From: Desarmillaria ectypa
Lineage: Eukaryota > Basidiomycota > Agaricomycetes > Agaricales > Physalacriaceae
Reading direction: 5' to 3'
DNA: 64,000 nucleotides
Assembly (NCBI GenBank): GCA_030407005.1
Contig: JAUDYN010000011.1
Location: forward strand, 176,501 to 240,500
Each line of letters begins with the position of its first letter. Position 1 is the stretch's first letter. Below are positions 1-11,795 of this stretch, in pieces. Position numbers and translations under genes: made by a program. The notes under the pieces are model-generated. The model searched no databases, was not told where the DNA came from, and worked only from the letters and a program-made list of their open reading frames with translations.

Positions 1-1203
1 GGACGTCGTTTTATGTACATACTGTGACCCCTCCACCTCCGCATGACTACGCTTCTTCTCACTGCGGGAGGAAGTAGCTTCAGTGGAAGGACCCAGAGCT
101 TGACTGGCCAATCGACATTCGATTTCGCTCTCGGGGTTACTAGACTGTAGAACATCAGATGCAGGAGTGGAAGAAGCTGGAAGTAGAGAGTCAGAACAGA
201 TATCTGAATTGAAAATTGAATGATAAACGTACTGCCGCCCAACACCTGTTTCTCGGACGTAGGCTGATCAAGAGGCGTACTCCCGATGACTCTGCATGCA
301 TCCAATTCGATGGAACAATGAACGTCCAGCCAACTTGTCTTTTCGTCAGTGCCTTTCCGTGCCCACTTCCATTCCTTAGACTCGGTCTCAACCGACTGTA
401 CCCAGGATCGATAATCGAAATCATTACACGTATCATCGAGCTTGAGGAGGTGAGATAGTTGGACGATGATGTTATCGGGCTTGCGCTTTGTGGTCGGTAA
501 ATCTAGCCTGATTTGCTTGGATTCGATGACCAGGGGATCATTTGGGATAACGATGATTCGGTCGTGGTCGCTTAAGCATGGTACCTTGCCAAAAAGGCGC
601 CCATCATACTCAAGCATAATAATATTCATGGCGTTGGAGATCGGGAGGTAGCGCTGCATCTCGGACTTTCCCTGGCAGCTGGGAGGCATCAGTATACACA
701 TTCAAAAGAGGAACTGTGACGCACAAGTCTTTGAGGTGGGATTTCATTCTTTGCGACATCTCTGACCGGGTCTTGGTATCTGGGGCAGTCTCTGATGATG
801 AGAGCTCTGGCAAGGACGTCAGAATACTAGAATTGCAGAATTTGATGGCATCTTCGAGCATCTCATCAAATAGCTGATCAGCGTCAATTTTTGCTATGTC
901 CAAGGCCACCGCATCCTTCCTGTCAGCAGAGACACCGAGCAACATCTTCGCGAGCAAGGCCTTGAGCAGGGACACAAATTCGACTATTTGCGTGCCTTCT
1001 AGATCAATTTCAACAAGCCTGACGTTGTCTGCTAGATTTAAGCCTTTTGGTATTGTTGAAAGCAAAACGAAAGCGTGCGTCGCGTACCTCTCATCCTGGT
1101 TCAATACAGCATCCGAAGCAGTGCAACAGCTCTATGGTGTGGACTCGACTTTTGGTCTCTCGCTGGTATCCTTCGGGGGCGTGTTGGGCACCACGGTGGC
1201 CAT
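1..1203 (-). pseudogene. Unrecognised fungal gene, 3' part beyond window, with an early in-frame stop
   Basis: I do not recognise this family. Reading leftward, an ATG at 1203 opens a frame that is clean except for one TAG at 1134-1132 (codon 24) and then runs to an intron at 724-679. That intron is 46 bp, with a GTGCGT donor, a CTGAT branch site and a CAG acceptor. It restores a frame that stays open to about position 215, where a second frame change, probably another short intron, leads into a Ser/Thr/Glu-rich segment running off the window at base 1. The protein looks soluble and acidic, with no signal peptide or membrane segment. Apart from the TAG the coding quality is good, so this is either a recently silenced gene, a read error, or a gene starting downstream in an exon I cannot see. 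The first 30 residues are uncertain. Confidence 0.5.
679..724 (-). other. Intron of the unknown gene
   Basis: Donor GTGCGT at 724 and acceptor CAG at 679, 46 bp, with a CTGAT branch-like motif 11 bases before the acceptor. Removing it joins two frames that are each closed on the other side, which is the main evidence that this is a spliced gene. Confidence 0.6.
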
Positions 1204-1966
1204 TCAGATGAAGGAAAGGGGATATTGCGAGAAGAGAGAGTCAAGATACAAGCAAGTAAGGTAGTGGCAAAAGATCTAGAGACAACGAGACCCTGACAGA
1301 ATGACATAGGTAAATAGATACATACAGATAGCTTACCACCTCTTTTATGAAATCTTTCGACATTCTGCTATACGGTCAACATAAAAAATATTTTTCCTGA
1401 GTCTGAGTATAACGGAGTGGTGCAGGTCAGTGTTTACGCCCCTATTCTGAGATAGTAGTTTGCATAAGACCTAGTACAGTTCTGCACAACTGTCGCAATG
1501 TCGATGTGTACTTGACAATTTTGTTCTAGCATCACGGGAAACAGCCATCAGACTAGTAATCCTTTCAGTTCGTTACAACATTCGTCAAGTGCCCACTTGA
1601 GGCACATACAGTCAATATAGGGAAAAGGTCTGTTAAACACCCAGAATATTGTAGACCGGCTCGCGCTCAGGTGACTACTTTGTGTTCTTTTCAACGGCTA
1701 TCTAGAATACACCAAAAATAGACTTACATCTGCACCGTAATCCACTTGGCCTCGAGAACTGTAACTTGCTACGCAAAACGTTGGGACCGCTTGTATGCAT
1801 CTGCTCTCCCCGGTTGATTATCAGATAGAACTGTCTGGAGCTGTGAGCCCTCCAGTAATTTCGTGCCGCTGCTGCGCCCGGTTGGCCAAGTAATAATTGT
1901 GATCCAAAATAAAATCGCCGTCACCAGTACTTGAGGATGATGGGGGCACTTTTTTAGACTGCAGAA
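1204..1966. other. Intergenic, nothing recognised
   Basis: The two flanking genes point away from each other, so the stretch presumably carries both 5' regions. I see no RNA gene, repeat or conserved coding frame. Short open frames here lack splice logic or similarity. Confidence 0.4.
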
Positions 1967-2722
1967 ATGGCTTTTCCCTCTCCGCAAGCACTCGTATTCT
2001 TTTCTCTTATCATCCTTTTCACCAGCCTAGTGCAAACAGCTATTAGGATACCGGTACTCGCAGAAACGGGTAATCAATTCTATGGCTATTGTTACATAGA
2101 AGGCGCTATCGTCTACATTTTTGGTCAATACACCCGGGTAGACTTCCACTACAACACGATTGCTTCTGTAGGCACTGGAGCAATCACTGCCAACGGACGC
2201 TCATCATCCGATGGAGTAACTTTGTGTTAGTCTTTGGAATCCATCCATTCCGCATCTCAGTTTCACCGTTGGTTCCAGATGTCATCAGCAAAGCGACCAT
2301 CACTACTAGCAGCTCCGAAACCTCTTCTGGGGAAGGGAAAGTATACCTAGGACGCCCATGAGGAGAATATGCTCGGTATGCCATGCGATATTCTATCTCT
2401 GGATGTATGTCATTGAGTAAGGACAATTAGAGTCGTCTGCACCTCCTGCTCGTTGGGAAATCTAATCAACAGTGCTGGATGGGAAGAGTGGTCCAGTAGC
2501 GAACCCAATACCGATCACGTCACCTTTGCTGAATACGAAAGTATTGGTATGCTAAGGCTTCCACGTCTTGAACGTCTTTTACTAACACCCTTTCTTTTCA
2601 GGGTCCGGTGCTTCTGGTACTTATGCACCATTTGCCACTACGCTAACCTCGACCGGCGGCTACACAATTTCCGACGTCTTTGGTAGTGAATATGCCGATT
2701 GGGTGGATAGTGATTATCTGTA
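1967..2722 (+). pseudogene. Pectin methylesterase (CE8) pseudogene, 5'-truncated
   Basis: Pieces in several frames read as the C-terminal half of a fungal pectinesterase, a secreted enzyme that demethylates pectin. In order these are a LAETGNQFYGYCYIEGA block, a TIASVGTGAITANGRSSSD block, a KVYLGRP block, an INSAGWEEWSSSEPNTDHV block and a final exon ending SEYADWVDSDYL at the TAA of 2720-2722. A clean intron lies at about 2548-2602. Three lesions hit the active site. The Gln codon of the GYQDT motif is TAG at 2044-2046. The catalytic Asp of the VDYIFG motif is Val (GTC, 2111-2113). The Trp after LGRP is TGA at 2359-2361. The N-terminal half is absent. An ATG at 1967 opens a frame with a hydrophobic start, but I read that as chance. 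Confidence 0.75.
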
Positions 2723-3733
2723 ACTTCGGTCTGGCCTATGCCGTATATCTGGTACGGTTCTCGTAAGATCTAAATTCATCTATCCTGTGCTAACCTTGGC
2801 GATCCATGAGCAAGGATCAAATGTCTTCATTTCTGTCAGGCAATGTTCAATGGCATCTATGAACCTCTTTCAAGTTTCCAGCCTGAACTGCTGTGCGACA
2901 TATATTTGGTTGAGATATGCGACTGTGAATGTAGTGTTCCTCTAGATTTAATGTTCGACATTGCTGTATCTAAGACGCTATTACGGATCAGATTAACAAA
3001 CCTCCGCACTTTCATTATACCACACGAGAGACCACAAATCTCACTACTCACTATTATCCCGCAATATTAATTTCTCGATCTGTTTCGTTGTCTAAAAAAT
3101 GGATAGAATATCTCTAGAACATTTGAATTTACGTCTCAGAAATATGGCCCAAATTGAGTCCTCATTTTGGAGTTGCCCAAGTCATCAGATCAAAGTTCGT
3201 TATCCTCATGCTTGCTCGTAAGCGACATGCGGGAAGTGCAAAGTATGTATCACTGATACGGACCCAGTCAAGCTGGTATCCTTCTTTATTGCGATTGCTG
3301 CTATGTTCTCGAGCCTCGTCATATTGACTTGTATATCTCTGAAAGATATTTTCTAAACTGCGCCACACAACTGTTATTCGTCGTCTTCGTATTCCTCCTC
3401 CACCTCGTCCTCCTAAGCCGTTTGAGTGGGTTGTAGCCGTAGAGTAGCTCGTCAATAACAATACTATCACTCCCTCCTGGTCGTCAGGCAGTTATCTCAT
3501 TGCAACTATACAGTCAGTCAGAGTAGAGGGATGCCGGAAGCCGAGAAATACAATTTTGCCCGACGAGGAGGAGGGAGGGAAGCCTGCTGGGGAAGAAGAC
3601 CCCAGAATGGAGGTGGATGACGACTTTGAGTTCCGGGGCACGTACCGTGTTTCCCGAAGGACAATAACGAGGAGAGTCGGAAGACAGAGAGGGACTAAGA
3701 GGTTAGAATGTCAATATATCTCCCCCGGCGGTT
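2723..3733. other. Intergenic, nothing recognised
   Basis: Lies between two converging loci. Short open frames at 2843-3070 (+), 3162-3470 (-) and 3556-3753 (+) show no family signature, and I do not treat them as genes. Confidence 0.4.
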
Positions 3734-5008
3734 TTAGACCCCAACGCCAATAATTTGATTCATGCGATTCAAGAGGGCGCTGCTCAATACCTCCCCCGAA
3801 CTTCCATTATGTGCTAGTACACCCAAGTGTTCCACATCACGGTCAAGCTTATCAATGTATTCGGCCGCCCCAGAAAAATGCGCGACCTTGGCACAAGTGG
3901 CATGCAGGGCGAGAAGTGTCTCGGATGGGACAGGAAGATTCTCGTTATCTGGGGTGGTGAATGTTACCTCTGTCGGCAACCGGTACAAGGTATCAATAGA
4001 TCGTATTCTGTAACGATTTGTGACTTTCTGGGTGGTAGGGGAATCAGTAAGATCGCCAGGTAAAGAAAGTATTGGCGTAATGCTCACTGTCTTCTCGAAC
4101 CAGATTTCCAAGCGGTGAAACCAGTCGTGGACATTGGCTTCCATTGTCATGGCATTGTAAAGAGAATGTACTTTGGTACTATTAAGTTGCTCAACGTCAT
4201 AGCCGAAACCCTTCAAGACTGCCAACACTGAAGCGGCATAGTCGAGCTGGGAAGGATAAGGCCATCAACGGCCTAGAAGAACAGACGGCCGCGCACCTTC
4301 TTGTTGCTCGAGTCTTGGTCGGATACGTCTAAATACGTGGATTCCGGCACAATGTGTGCACACTGTGTGTGCACCACGCCTGCTTCCCGAATCTCGTCGG
4401 TGGAAGCCGAAACCTCGGAGAGTGTGTCCCGGTGATAGTTGCCGGTCACTACACACCGAAACCCGTCTCGGACAAGAGCCCGTAGAAGACGGGGAAATGT
4501 GAGTTCTCAATGAGAGTAGCATGCACGCCGCCACTCATGAGATCCTTCGCCTCTTTACGGGTTTTCGGTGCCTCCTGAATCCTGAGCCTCAAATCCCTCT
4601 TGAGTTTATCGAGCGAGTGGCGTGACGGATGATCTGAGGAGACGAGTATTCTATCTTTGAACTTCTTGACTGAGAGCCAGTTCCATATCAAGGCTAGGCT
4701 CATTGCGCAGTGATGGAGAACTTACAGGGACGGATGAAATAGTTGATGAAACTTTGTCCGAGTTGGGATAGCTTCGTATAGTCCTGTGCGCACGAATATA
4801 TCACCTTGACGACTTCATGAAGCGCGGTGCGAGAGGGTGAATGGATAATCAAGTAGCCCAGTATCCTTGCGTGAATCAACGTATCGCTATCCGCTGGGGC
4901 TGACTTTTCAAACTCGAGACAAACGTTATATGCACTGATAACATTCGAATCCAGGCCATTCAGGATAGCTGCGGCTGCGACGGGAGGGAGTGCAGCAGCA
5001 GCAAGCAT
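3734..5008 (-). CDS. HNH-nuclease-domain protein of the basidiomycete-expanded family
   Basis: Four exons (5008-4726, 4669-4559, 4505-4297, 4246-3734) join in frame to 371 residues. The introns are 56, 53 and 50 bp; the first has a perfect GTAAGT donor. An N-terminal helical region contains INYFIRPF followed by a SSDHPSRHSLD segment. Next come the signature RDGFRCVVTGNY (about residue 150), a metal/DNA-site-like CAHIVPES block, and a C-terminal region with YNAMTMEANVHDWFHRLEIW, LPVPSETLLALHATCAKV and HFSGAAEYIDKLDRDVEHLG. This is the layout of the large agaricomycete family annotated as HNH nuclease domain proteins, whose biological role is not established. The gene looks intact. The start is the first ATG of an open N-terminus with low-complexity Ala. 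It may be a nuclease; substrate and partner are unknown. Confidence 0.85.
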
Positions 5009-5814
5009 GATGGTAAAGTGAAAGCTGGATGTTTGCCATGGCCGTTTTTGACAATTAATTTGCTTTATTTGGCTTCAAGACGTTCCGCTTGAAGTAAAAC
5101 TGCGACGCCCAAACCACGCCTCCGCAGAGACGTCCATCGACTAGGTGCTGCGTTCGATGTTTAGAGGCATTGAAGCCAGGTTCATTTGAGTGGGTTTTGC
5201 GTATCTTGCTATCGAACACTGTAGGAATTGATGAGCAATTTTCAAACTACCAGAATTTCAGCTCATGCCCAGCGATAGGACATCTTGTTGAAGTTTTGTG
5301 TTCAGGCTTCTTGTGCTGGCGCGTGACACCATATAGTCCGAGTTGCGCACCCTTTTCATCTTTGTATTACGAGATGGATTCTGGGATGATCGCAGGATCG
5401 GAATACTTAACGACCTCGTGTGGCTAGTCTTGCATTAAGAACGTAAACGCTAAGAGTTACGGCAGCGCATGTGTTCCCTCCGACACGGAAGATGACTCGC
5501 CCTTGCAACTTCACTATTCTGTTGGCGAATTTCGGATACCATTCATCAGAAATTCTATCTGTTTCAGTTCCAGTTACAATGGGCAGTAGAAGTCCTTTGA
5601 TGCTGCTCTTGCGATATCTTGGCTTTTCCTGTCATGCTGAGGGTCGTGGCAATGTCGAGGTGCCGCCACATCCTAGTCCGAGTCGGAAGTTCTCGATGAC
5701 TAGCAGCTGTACTTTTGCCTTTCTATTCGCCCGTGTATTTCAATGCATAAATACACCCCCCGATAGATGGACGATGCTACTCCACATTCATTCCTCGCCC
5801 ACAATTGTATCTCA
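5009..5814. other. Divergent intergenic region
   Basis: Shared 5' region of the HNH gene (leftward) and the P450 (rightward). Open frames at 5170-5427 and 5471-5842 lack any signature. A TGCATAAATA stretch at about 5743-5752 lies about 65 bp before the P450 ATG and could be its TATA element. Confidence 0.35.
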
Positions 5815-7775
5815 ATGTCGGTGCTCGTCGCTGTTACAGTAATCCTTGTTGCTTCATATCTTCTCTATTTCGCTAGAGCGCGCAATGCTGAACCCCGGCT
5901 TCCCTTACCACCTGGGCCATCAGGGAATTGGGATATAACGAACCTTTCGTCATTCACGTATGTCTGTCTTATGTAGCTTACCATTATTATTATAAGCTTA
6001 TAGTCTTTTTGCCAGATCACTCCAACACCTGGAATCCCTCGTTGAGGAATACGGACCGGTCTTCACTCTACGCTCGGGCTCCAAAGTCGCTGTCGTCATC
6101 GGTAGACGGCAAGCTGCTGTTGACATTATGGAAAAGGAGGGAACAGCTCTCGCTGACAGGCCGAGATGGACGGCTGCAAGCGAGATAGTTTCAGGTGGGA
6201 TGAGGTTGCTTTTGCTCCAGTCTGGAGAAAGACTGAAGAAATTCCGAAAGTGAGTTGTGAGAGAGAGCTGGTTTTGAATAGGGTGCTGATCGTCTTGGCA
6301 GAGCATTGCATACACATCTCCAAGCAAAGTCGGCTAAGGACTACGAGCCTCTGCAGATGTACTATGCAGTGCATATCGTGAGAAATATCGCTAAAAAGCC
6401 CGCGAAGCATATGAATTACGCTAAGGAGTGAGCGGATCTTCTCTCGTTGCTCTACTAAAATCATGTTTGTCTCGTATAGATACGCCGCGTCGTTCATTCT
6501 ATCTCTAGCCTATGGTCGAATGGGGTCCGTAGACGTGAGCGATTCTGAGATAGTTGCGATTCGACGATCCCTTAAGCGTGTAGGTGCTGCCGTGAGACCA
6601 GGGGCGTATATGGTCGATGAGTATCCTTTCTTGAGGTAGGTGTGATGTTATTATACTCGCGAGAAATGCTAATAAATACGCATACTAGATATCTCCCTTT
6701 CTACCGTCCAGAGCTGCGTTCATGGCATGCCGAGGAGCTTTCATTGTATCGAAATCAAGTAGCGGGTGTCAAGGATAACATGGTGAGCGTGCCCCTTGCT
6801 AATATTTGGCAATGGTATTAACACTAGGCTTGATTAGGATACAGTCCAACCCTGCTTTTCAAAGTATCTCCTCGAGAATCAAGCCAAACTTCGGCTGAAC
6901 CACGACGAGGTCGTGTACCTCGCTGGTACGATGTTCGGTGCGGGATCTACCGCCACAGCTAGTGCGATTAGCGTGGTGATTATGGCTGCGGCGTGTTTCC
7001 CGCACACACAGACATGGGTGCAGGAGGAGCTAGATGCTGTTGTTGGTCGTAAGCGAGGTATGCTTATTTCCTCGTGTTTTCAGGGTTTTTGAATTAATGA
7101 ACTTGATTCAAGTACCGACGTTTAGTGACTATGTTGACTTGCCTCGGGTCTTGGCGTTCGTGTTGGAGAGCTATCGGTGGAGGCCTGTTGGTGGGAGTGG
7201 TAAGTTGTTGCCCTCGCCCTCGATATATGCATGCTAATAAGATCTCCTGAAGGCTTTGCTCATCGAGCATCGAGGGATATCATTTGGGTAAGCCACTCAC
7301 TATCGTCTTTACCCCTAGAGGACTCGATGTTGATCAGCCCGATCTTAGCGAAACTACTGCATACCAAAAGACGCCATCGTCATCGGAGACCACTGGTCCA
7401 TATGTCAGGACCCCTCTGTCTTTGCAAACCCAGAGGTGTTTGATCCCACTCGCTGGTTGAACGATGATGGATCTCTCAGATCGGATGCATCAACATTCAA
7501 TTTCGGCTTTGGTAGACGGTAAGGGTTGTTTGGACGGGTACTGATGTCTCTTGTGCTGATTTTGTGTGTGTAGGATATGTCCCGGGAGATACGTGGCGGA
7601 TCGTTCGCTTTTTATAACGACTGCCTTGCTACTCTGGGCGTTCAGGATATCGGAGGATAAGAAGGCGCCTATTGACCAGCAAGGATTCGGTGGAGAGGGG
7701 ATCAGTATTACGCCTGATGCGTTCGAGGTGTGCTTTGAGAGGCGGGTGGAAAAGATGGAAGAATTGTTGGAATGA
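5815..7775 (+). CDS. Microsomal cytochrome P450 monooxygenase
   Basis: Ten exons join in frame to 488 residues: 5815-5957, 6016-6249, 6302-6427, 6480-6635, 6689-6782, 6838-7057, 7113-7199, 7253-7287, 7349-7518 and 7574-7775. All nine introns are GT-AG and 52-61 bp. Motifs in order are an N-terminal membrane anchor (about residues 2-20), the hinge LPLPPGP, the I-helix AGTMFGAGSTATA, the K-helix ESYRWRP (ExxR), FDPTRW (PERF-type) and the heme loop FGFGRRICPGR with the Cys ligand. All conserved residues are present, so it should be active at the ER membrane with a P450 reductase. It resembles fungal P450s often annotated as O-methylsterigmatocystin oxidoreductase-like, but the substrate cannot be inferred. 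The ATG at 5815 is preferred because the hydrophobic anchor follows at once; an in-frame ATG at 5767 would add 16 residues. No partner pathway genes are adjacent. Confidence 0.9.
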
Positions 7776-7994
7776 TTGACTCGATAGAAGGACTTTGCTT
7801 ATCGGTATATATTACAGATATTCTAACGAGATATTCGAGCCCTGAACAGCTGATGTTCCAATGTGAGATCAATGAGCGTGAAGCTCACAGCAATAGAACA
7901 GAAAAAACGATCACTGGAGAGTAGCACCATCAATTTTTCTGAAAAAAAAAAACACTGAATACGAGAGGTACCAAAAATAATATATACTCACTGC
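7776..7994. other. P450 3' flank
   Basis: Short AT-rich region with an A10 run near 7943, between two converging features. Probably 3' untranslated sequence. Confidence 0.4.
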
Positions 7995-8640
7995 TTAACG
8001 GATACCTTGAAGCCAAGGATGCACCTTCTTCTGTGCATCTTCCTTCGCTTTTTGAGCAGAGAGTGGCCGAGATATGGGGTTGACAACCATGTTGTAAGCA
8101 CCCATCAAAAGAACATCAAACATGTTGACCTCCCTGCTCGTTTCGTATGTTCTCACATGAGGGATTCTCAAGGTTTGCCAGGTCAGACTCCTTAATCTTA
8201 CCCTGCGTTTCCCTCTCCTCCCATCCACGAGCATACTAGCTATATCACGACGCAACACCAGAATCGTTCATCAAGCTACGATAAAGCTCCTAATCAGGAC
8301 CAGACTTGCATGATATAGAGAATAGCACACACTAACAAAGACGAGGAACTCCGGCCTCAAAGCATATGCTATGTCGGATGACTCCCAGTATGTACGTTGC
8401 CTACTAAAAGATAAAATTATAAAAGTGGATCAGAGAACGAAGGCAAGGAGTGTTACATGTTGATCACATGTATCCAATGTAATAGCTACAGCGACGTGTT
8501 AAGTGTTAAACATTGAATGAATAGGGGCCAACTCACCCAAAAAATGCAAATGAAGAAGTCACAGTTCGGTTGCACACCTGGGAAGGGTTTGAAGGAAAAA
8601 CCAAGTTAAATAAGCATCCATCTCCTTTCCCCCACTGTAG
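7995..8640 (-). CDS. Possible small multi-exon gene, family unknown
   Basis: On the minus strand several short open pieces are separated by plausible GT-AG introns. One piece contains NPSQVCNRTVTSS, a second reads LDTCDQH, a third ATYILGVIRHS, and a final exon ends with SAQKAKEDAQKKVHPWLQGI before a TAA at 7997-7995. The last exon is the most gene-like, being charged and ending in a stop next to the P450 3' side. I cannot identify the family, and exon boundaries other than the stop are guesses. It may be a remnant. Confidence 0.3.
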
Positions 8641-9539
8641 TCGGTGTGTCGTATCTGTCTACGAGATATCAGAGCCGATACACCCTTCATGTTAGGAATC
8701 TGCCGAAATCGGGATATGAGAGTGAGGGGCGACAAGGGATGATCGAAGCGAGGTAGGATATGTTATAAAGATGTATGTCGTTAGGGAATAGAATAGATTC
8801 CGGCAAGGGTTCGTGAGGAGACCTGAGAGGTCCGGTTTACGAAGTAAAGGAGTCAGTAAGTGCGAAGCAATTACTGTAGGAAGCAGCCGGTAAGCGCGGA
8901 ACTATTACGGGCTGTAGGTGAAGACAAGCGCTGAACGTAGTCTTCGGATTGGTGTCGAAAAGCGCTTGGCGTATCCAACGAGTTGTTCAGCAAGCGCTAG
9001 GCGTAACCGATCAGATGCTTAGTTCACACAATGAAGTGGAGTTGAAGATGGGTTGATTTATTTATTTATTCTTACAATATTACAGATGGTATTTATATGC
9101 TAAAGGGCTCGAGTCATGAATATTCTACAATGTTCTATTATATTCTAGTATGAGCAAGAAGAATAGAGAAAGTAAGAGAAAATTATGTGTGAGTCACTGC
9201 TAGGACCGAGAAGGCCGAGTGTAGGCATGCGTTGACTCATGCACCGAGTTTACGGATACGCGATATCCATAACACTTCAAAGGTAACCATACACGCCTCT
9301 GACAGCGTCAGAGTCAGTTGTAACCGCTGTGCAAGATGTCCAAGTCCTGAAAACTTAAAGGCGATTGGCCTGAAAGAGGGAAAATAAAGTATAGGTTGTC
9401 GTGATGGTCGAAGGGGAATTGTCAATATTTGAACGACCTGGACGGCATTCCCGTCCCGATTCGGTCCGTGATCAGCCGGACTACTTGTTAAAAATGGCGA
9501 TTTGCAAATCGACTTGACTGAATCTGCGAGCCGTACATG
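8641..9539. other. Intergenic with short degenerate repeats
   Basis: Contains the AAGCGC repeat cluster listed separately and a TTTATTTATTTATT run at about 9056-9070. An open frame at 9237-9692 (-) runs antisense into the F-box relic and is not considered coding. Confidence 0.4.
8889..9008. repeat. Degenerate AAGCGC tandem motif
   Basis: Four spaced copies of a motif close to AAGCGCTNGGCGTA occur at about 8892, 8929, 8960 and 8991, spaced about 30-37 bp apart. The copies differ by several bases. I cannot assign a function; it may be a decayed minisatellite or a cluster of binding sites. Confidence 0.35.
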
Positions 9540-10520
9540 ATGGACTCTGACTTTGAAGGTGCAGCGCTCGATGACGTGTATATCTGGCCATCCACAACGA
9601 CTCTCTACCAGAAATGCGACATTTACCTTCTTCAAGTAACCCCGGTCTCTCCTCCTCTGAGCTCTTTCACAAACCTCGCGAGGCTCGCTCAACTTTGAAT
9701 TCGGAAGTTCGCTCCATTTCTAGTGTCCACTCCCAAATTGTCAAGGAAATGGACGCCTATGATAAAATACCTATTTTGCATGTTTGCTTCTTCCTGTCTG
9801 AACGGAGTGAAGAATTCGTTCATTTGCGTATGTACGGGGGCGTTGCCGTCCGCAAAACCACCTAAAAGGTAACTCTGCCTGAGATGACACTTGGTGAGAA
9901 CATTCTACGGGATTGACACTACTTCAGATGTATGTTGTTCCAGAGATCCTTCAAGAAAGAGTTCATATTATCATGGCGAAGATACTGCAGCTTCAGCACA
10001 TCCTACTGAAATTGCAGAGATCATAACTGCATGAGGATCTATGCAGAACAGTATGGTGCTCTAGTCTTGCCAGTACGGCTATTACCCTACCATGTCTTGC
10101 TGGAGATGCACCACATCCAACCGTCGACCATCGCCTTACATCTGGGGCTAGGTTGCAAACGTTAGCACGATGTAGTCCTTGACTCACCCAGCCCACGAGA
10201 AAAAATCGTTATTCCCTTGTCAGATTTTCCATGGTATCAATGGAGATCCGTCCAAAAAACTCGTCGAACTTCAATTGCTTCGGTCTGGATGGATGCTCTG
10301 GCTCTCAATTTGCACAGTTTCCAAGTGGAAATTTTCGTGCTTTCAATCTCATCATTGTGCAGCGGGACCGTGTACGTCAGTCTTGGCGTAACAGTTGTAC
10401 TGGTTGTCGTGGCAAGGAAACTGACGCACCTTTGAAGTCGGTCGCATTGAATTGGCCCATATTGCACACAGACCTTGTCTTCCAGGAAATGAGGAACTCG
10501 GGGTTACAAGTACGGTAGCT
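9540..10520 (+). pseudogene. F-box protein pseudogene, paralogue of the gene at 13.0 kb
   Basis: The 5' part matches the intact F-box gene at 13,031 almost word for word at DNA level, including the start (ATG at 9540), a DDVY-WPS stretch and the sequence encoding SSELF followed by HSQIVKE. Frameshifts begin within 100 bp. About 200 bp of unrelated-looking sequence (about 9765-9960) interrupts the coiled-coil region. The F-box region is eroded, and the LRR-like middle (about 800 bp) is missing, so that the beginning runs straight into the last 110 bp (APLKSVALNWPILHTDLVFQ). The intron present after codon 6 of the intact copy is absent here. It sits downstream of, and converges on, a hydrophobin gene, exactly as its paralogue does. 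Confidence 0.8.
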
Positions 10521-11046
10521 ACTAATCCGACGAAGTACCGGAAGATAAGTTACCTTCGCTCCTGAATTTAACATTCACCTGTAGATCCTGTCAACACCAT
10601 CGCGCTATTCGCGAACTATGAGTTGTTAGAGTTCCTCCTGTTCCTGCGTTTCTGTCACTTTGGAAGGAAATCTACGGATGAAACATGGTAGATGTTGAGG
10701 CATGTTTCCTCCAGGACATACGAATACTGCGATTTACAAGCACGCTCATAGGTATAACACAGTATGTATTTGACTAGCACGGCGTTACATATTCTATTAC
10801 AATCAACTCTGCCCCATTTTCTCTCCTTAGTCCTCGTTCAAGCGCATACAACACGGGATTGGACTGTGTCTTGAGAAATCACTTACCCAACTACCAGGAC
10901 TAAAGCGCTAAAAAAAGCTTGAAAGTTTTAATGCATTGTGCTAAATTTATGGCTAAGTCAGTCCGACTAATATTGTGATCTTTGTACTTCTACCCTATGT
11001 TCCATATTGACGAATCGTACTTATTCACAACAAATTTAGAAGGCCC
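10521..11046. other. Convergent intergenic spacer
   Basis: Joins the 3' ends of the F-box relic and the first hydrophobin. I see no coding signal. Confidence 0.4.
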
Positions 11047-11539
11047 TTAGAGACCAATGTTGATGGGATTGCACCCAAGAGCAATCAGACCGTTCTTTTA
11101 GTGAAAATGTAAGCTCAGACTCAACTTGAATAACAGTAGTACTTACGAAGCTGTTGTTCTGGCAGCAAACGACTTGGTTGGAGCACTGAGTGGTGCCGAG
11201 ACCAAGAACAGTAATCGGGCTGCAAGTGAGTCCACTATAAAGAAAGCGCTTAGCTGTGGACACAACATTCTCAAGAGCCAAAACCTACACATCACCGGTA
11301 AGGCTACCGAGGGCGATTCCGAGGAGACCCAAAAGGCTTTGAATGGGGTTGGAGGTGGGCTAATCTTCGTGTTCAGTCCATCCGCTCACATTCGCGAACG
11401 GCGACAGACTCACACTTTGAACGGATGAGCAGCATTGCGCGGTGCCAGAGGCGCAAGTCGCGCCGTCCCTGGGAATGGCAGTGGCGGTAGCGAGGAGAGG
11501 CAAAGCCAGGAGAGTGAAAGTCGAGAGACGAGCAAGCAT
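11047..11539 (-). CDS. Class I hydrophobin (copy 1)
   Basis: Four exons (11539-11414, 11359-11289, 11234-11147, 11094-11047) give 110 residues. A signal peptide ([20 protein letters not shown]) precedes the eight-cysteine hydrophobin pattern: one Cys, QCC, LTC, QC, VCC, then a final GC near NPINIGL. Hydrophobins are secreted small proteins that self-assemble at air-water interfaces and coat aerial hyphae, fruit bodies and spores. Intron positions and phases are identical in all five ordinary hydrophobins of this window, showing recent common descent. No lesion is visible. This copy is the most diverged of the first four in the mature region between the third and fourth Cys. Confidence 0.93.
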
Positions 11540-11620
11540 TGTTAATTGAGAGAGAGAGCTGGATAACTGTGAGGGCTATTCGACTTGATGATACCTTGTG
11601 ATCTACCTCCCTTTTATAGA

Positions 11621-11628
11621 TTTTAGTC
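11621..11628 (-). promoter_or_regulatory. TATA box of hydrophobin copy 1
   Basis: TATAAAAG on the minus strand 82-89 bp before the ATG, at the same relative place in the paralogues. Confidence 0.7.
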
Positions 11629-11795
11629 CTCTGCTATCCACGAGTGCAGAGGACATTTTGACATCAACCGCAAGCCATAATGGTTTGTCTCGACAGGTTA
11701 CGACTGCCCAGGGCCATTAATGTGTACAGTTGACACGAATTGCGCGCCTGACGATCGTTTCTTGGTGGAAATGCCGTACTATAATGTTTTATGTA

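Noticed and set aside
1967..2230. Small secreted protein with a hydrophobic N-terminus
   Set aside because: The frame is a fragment of a decayed pectinesterase; the hydrophobic start comes from out-of-frame reading of homologous DNA.
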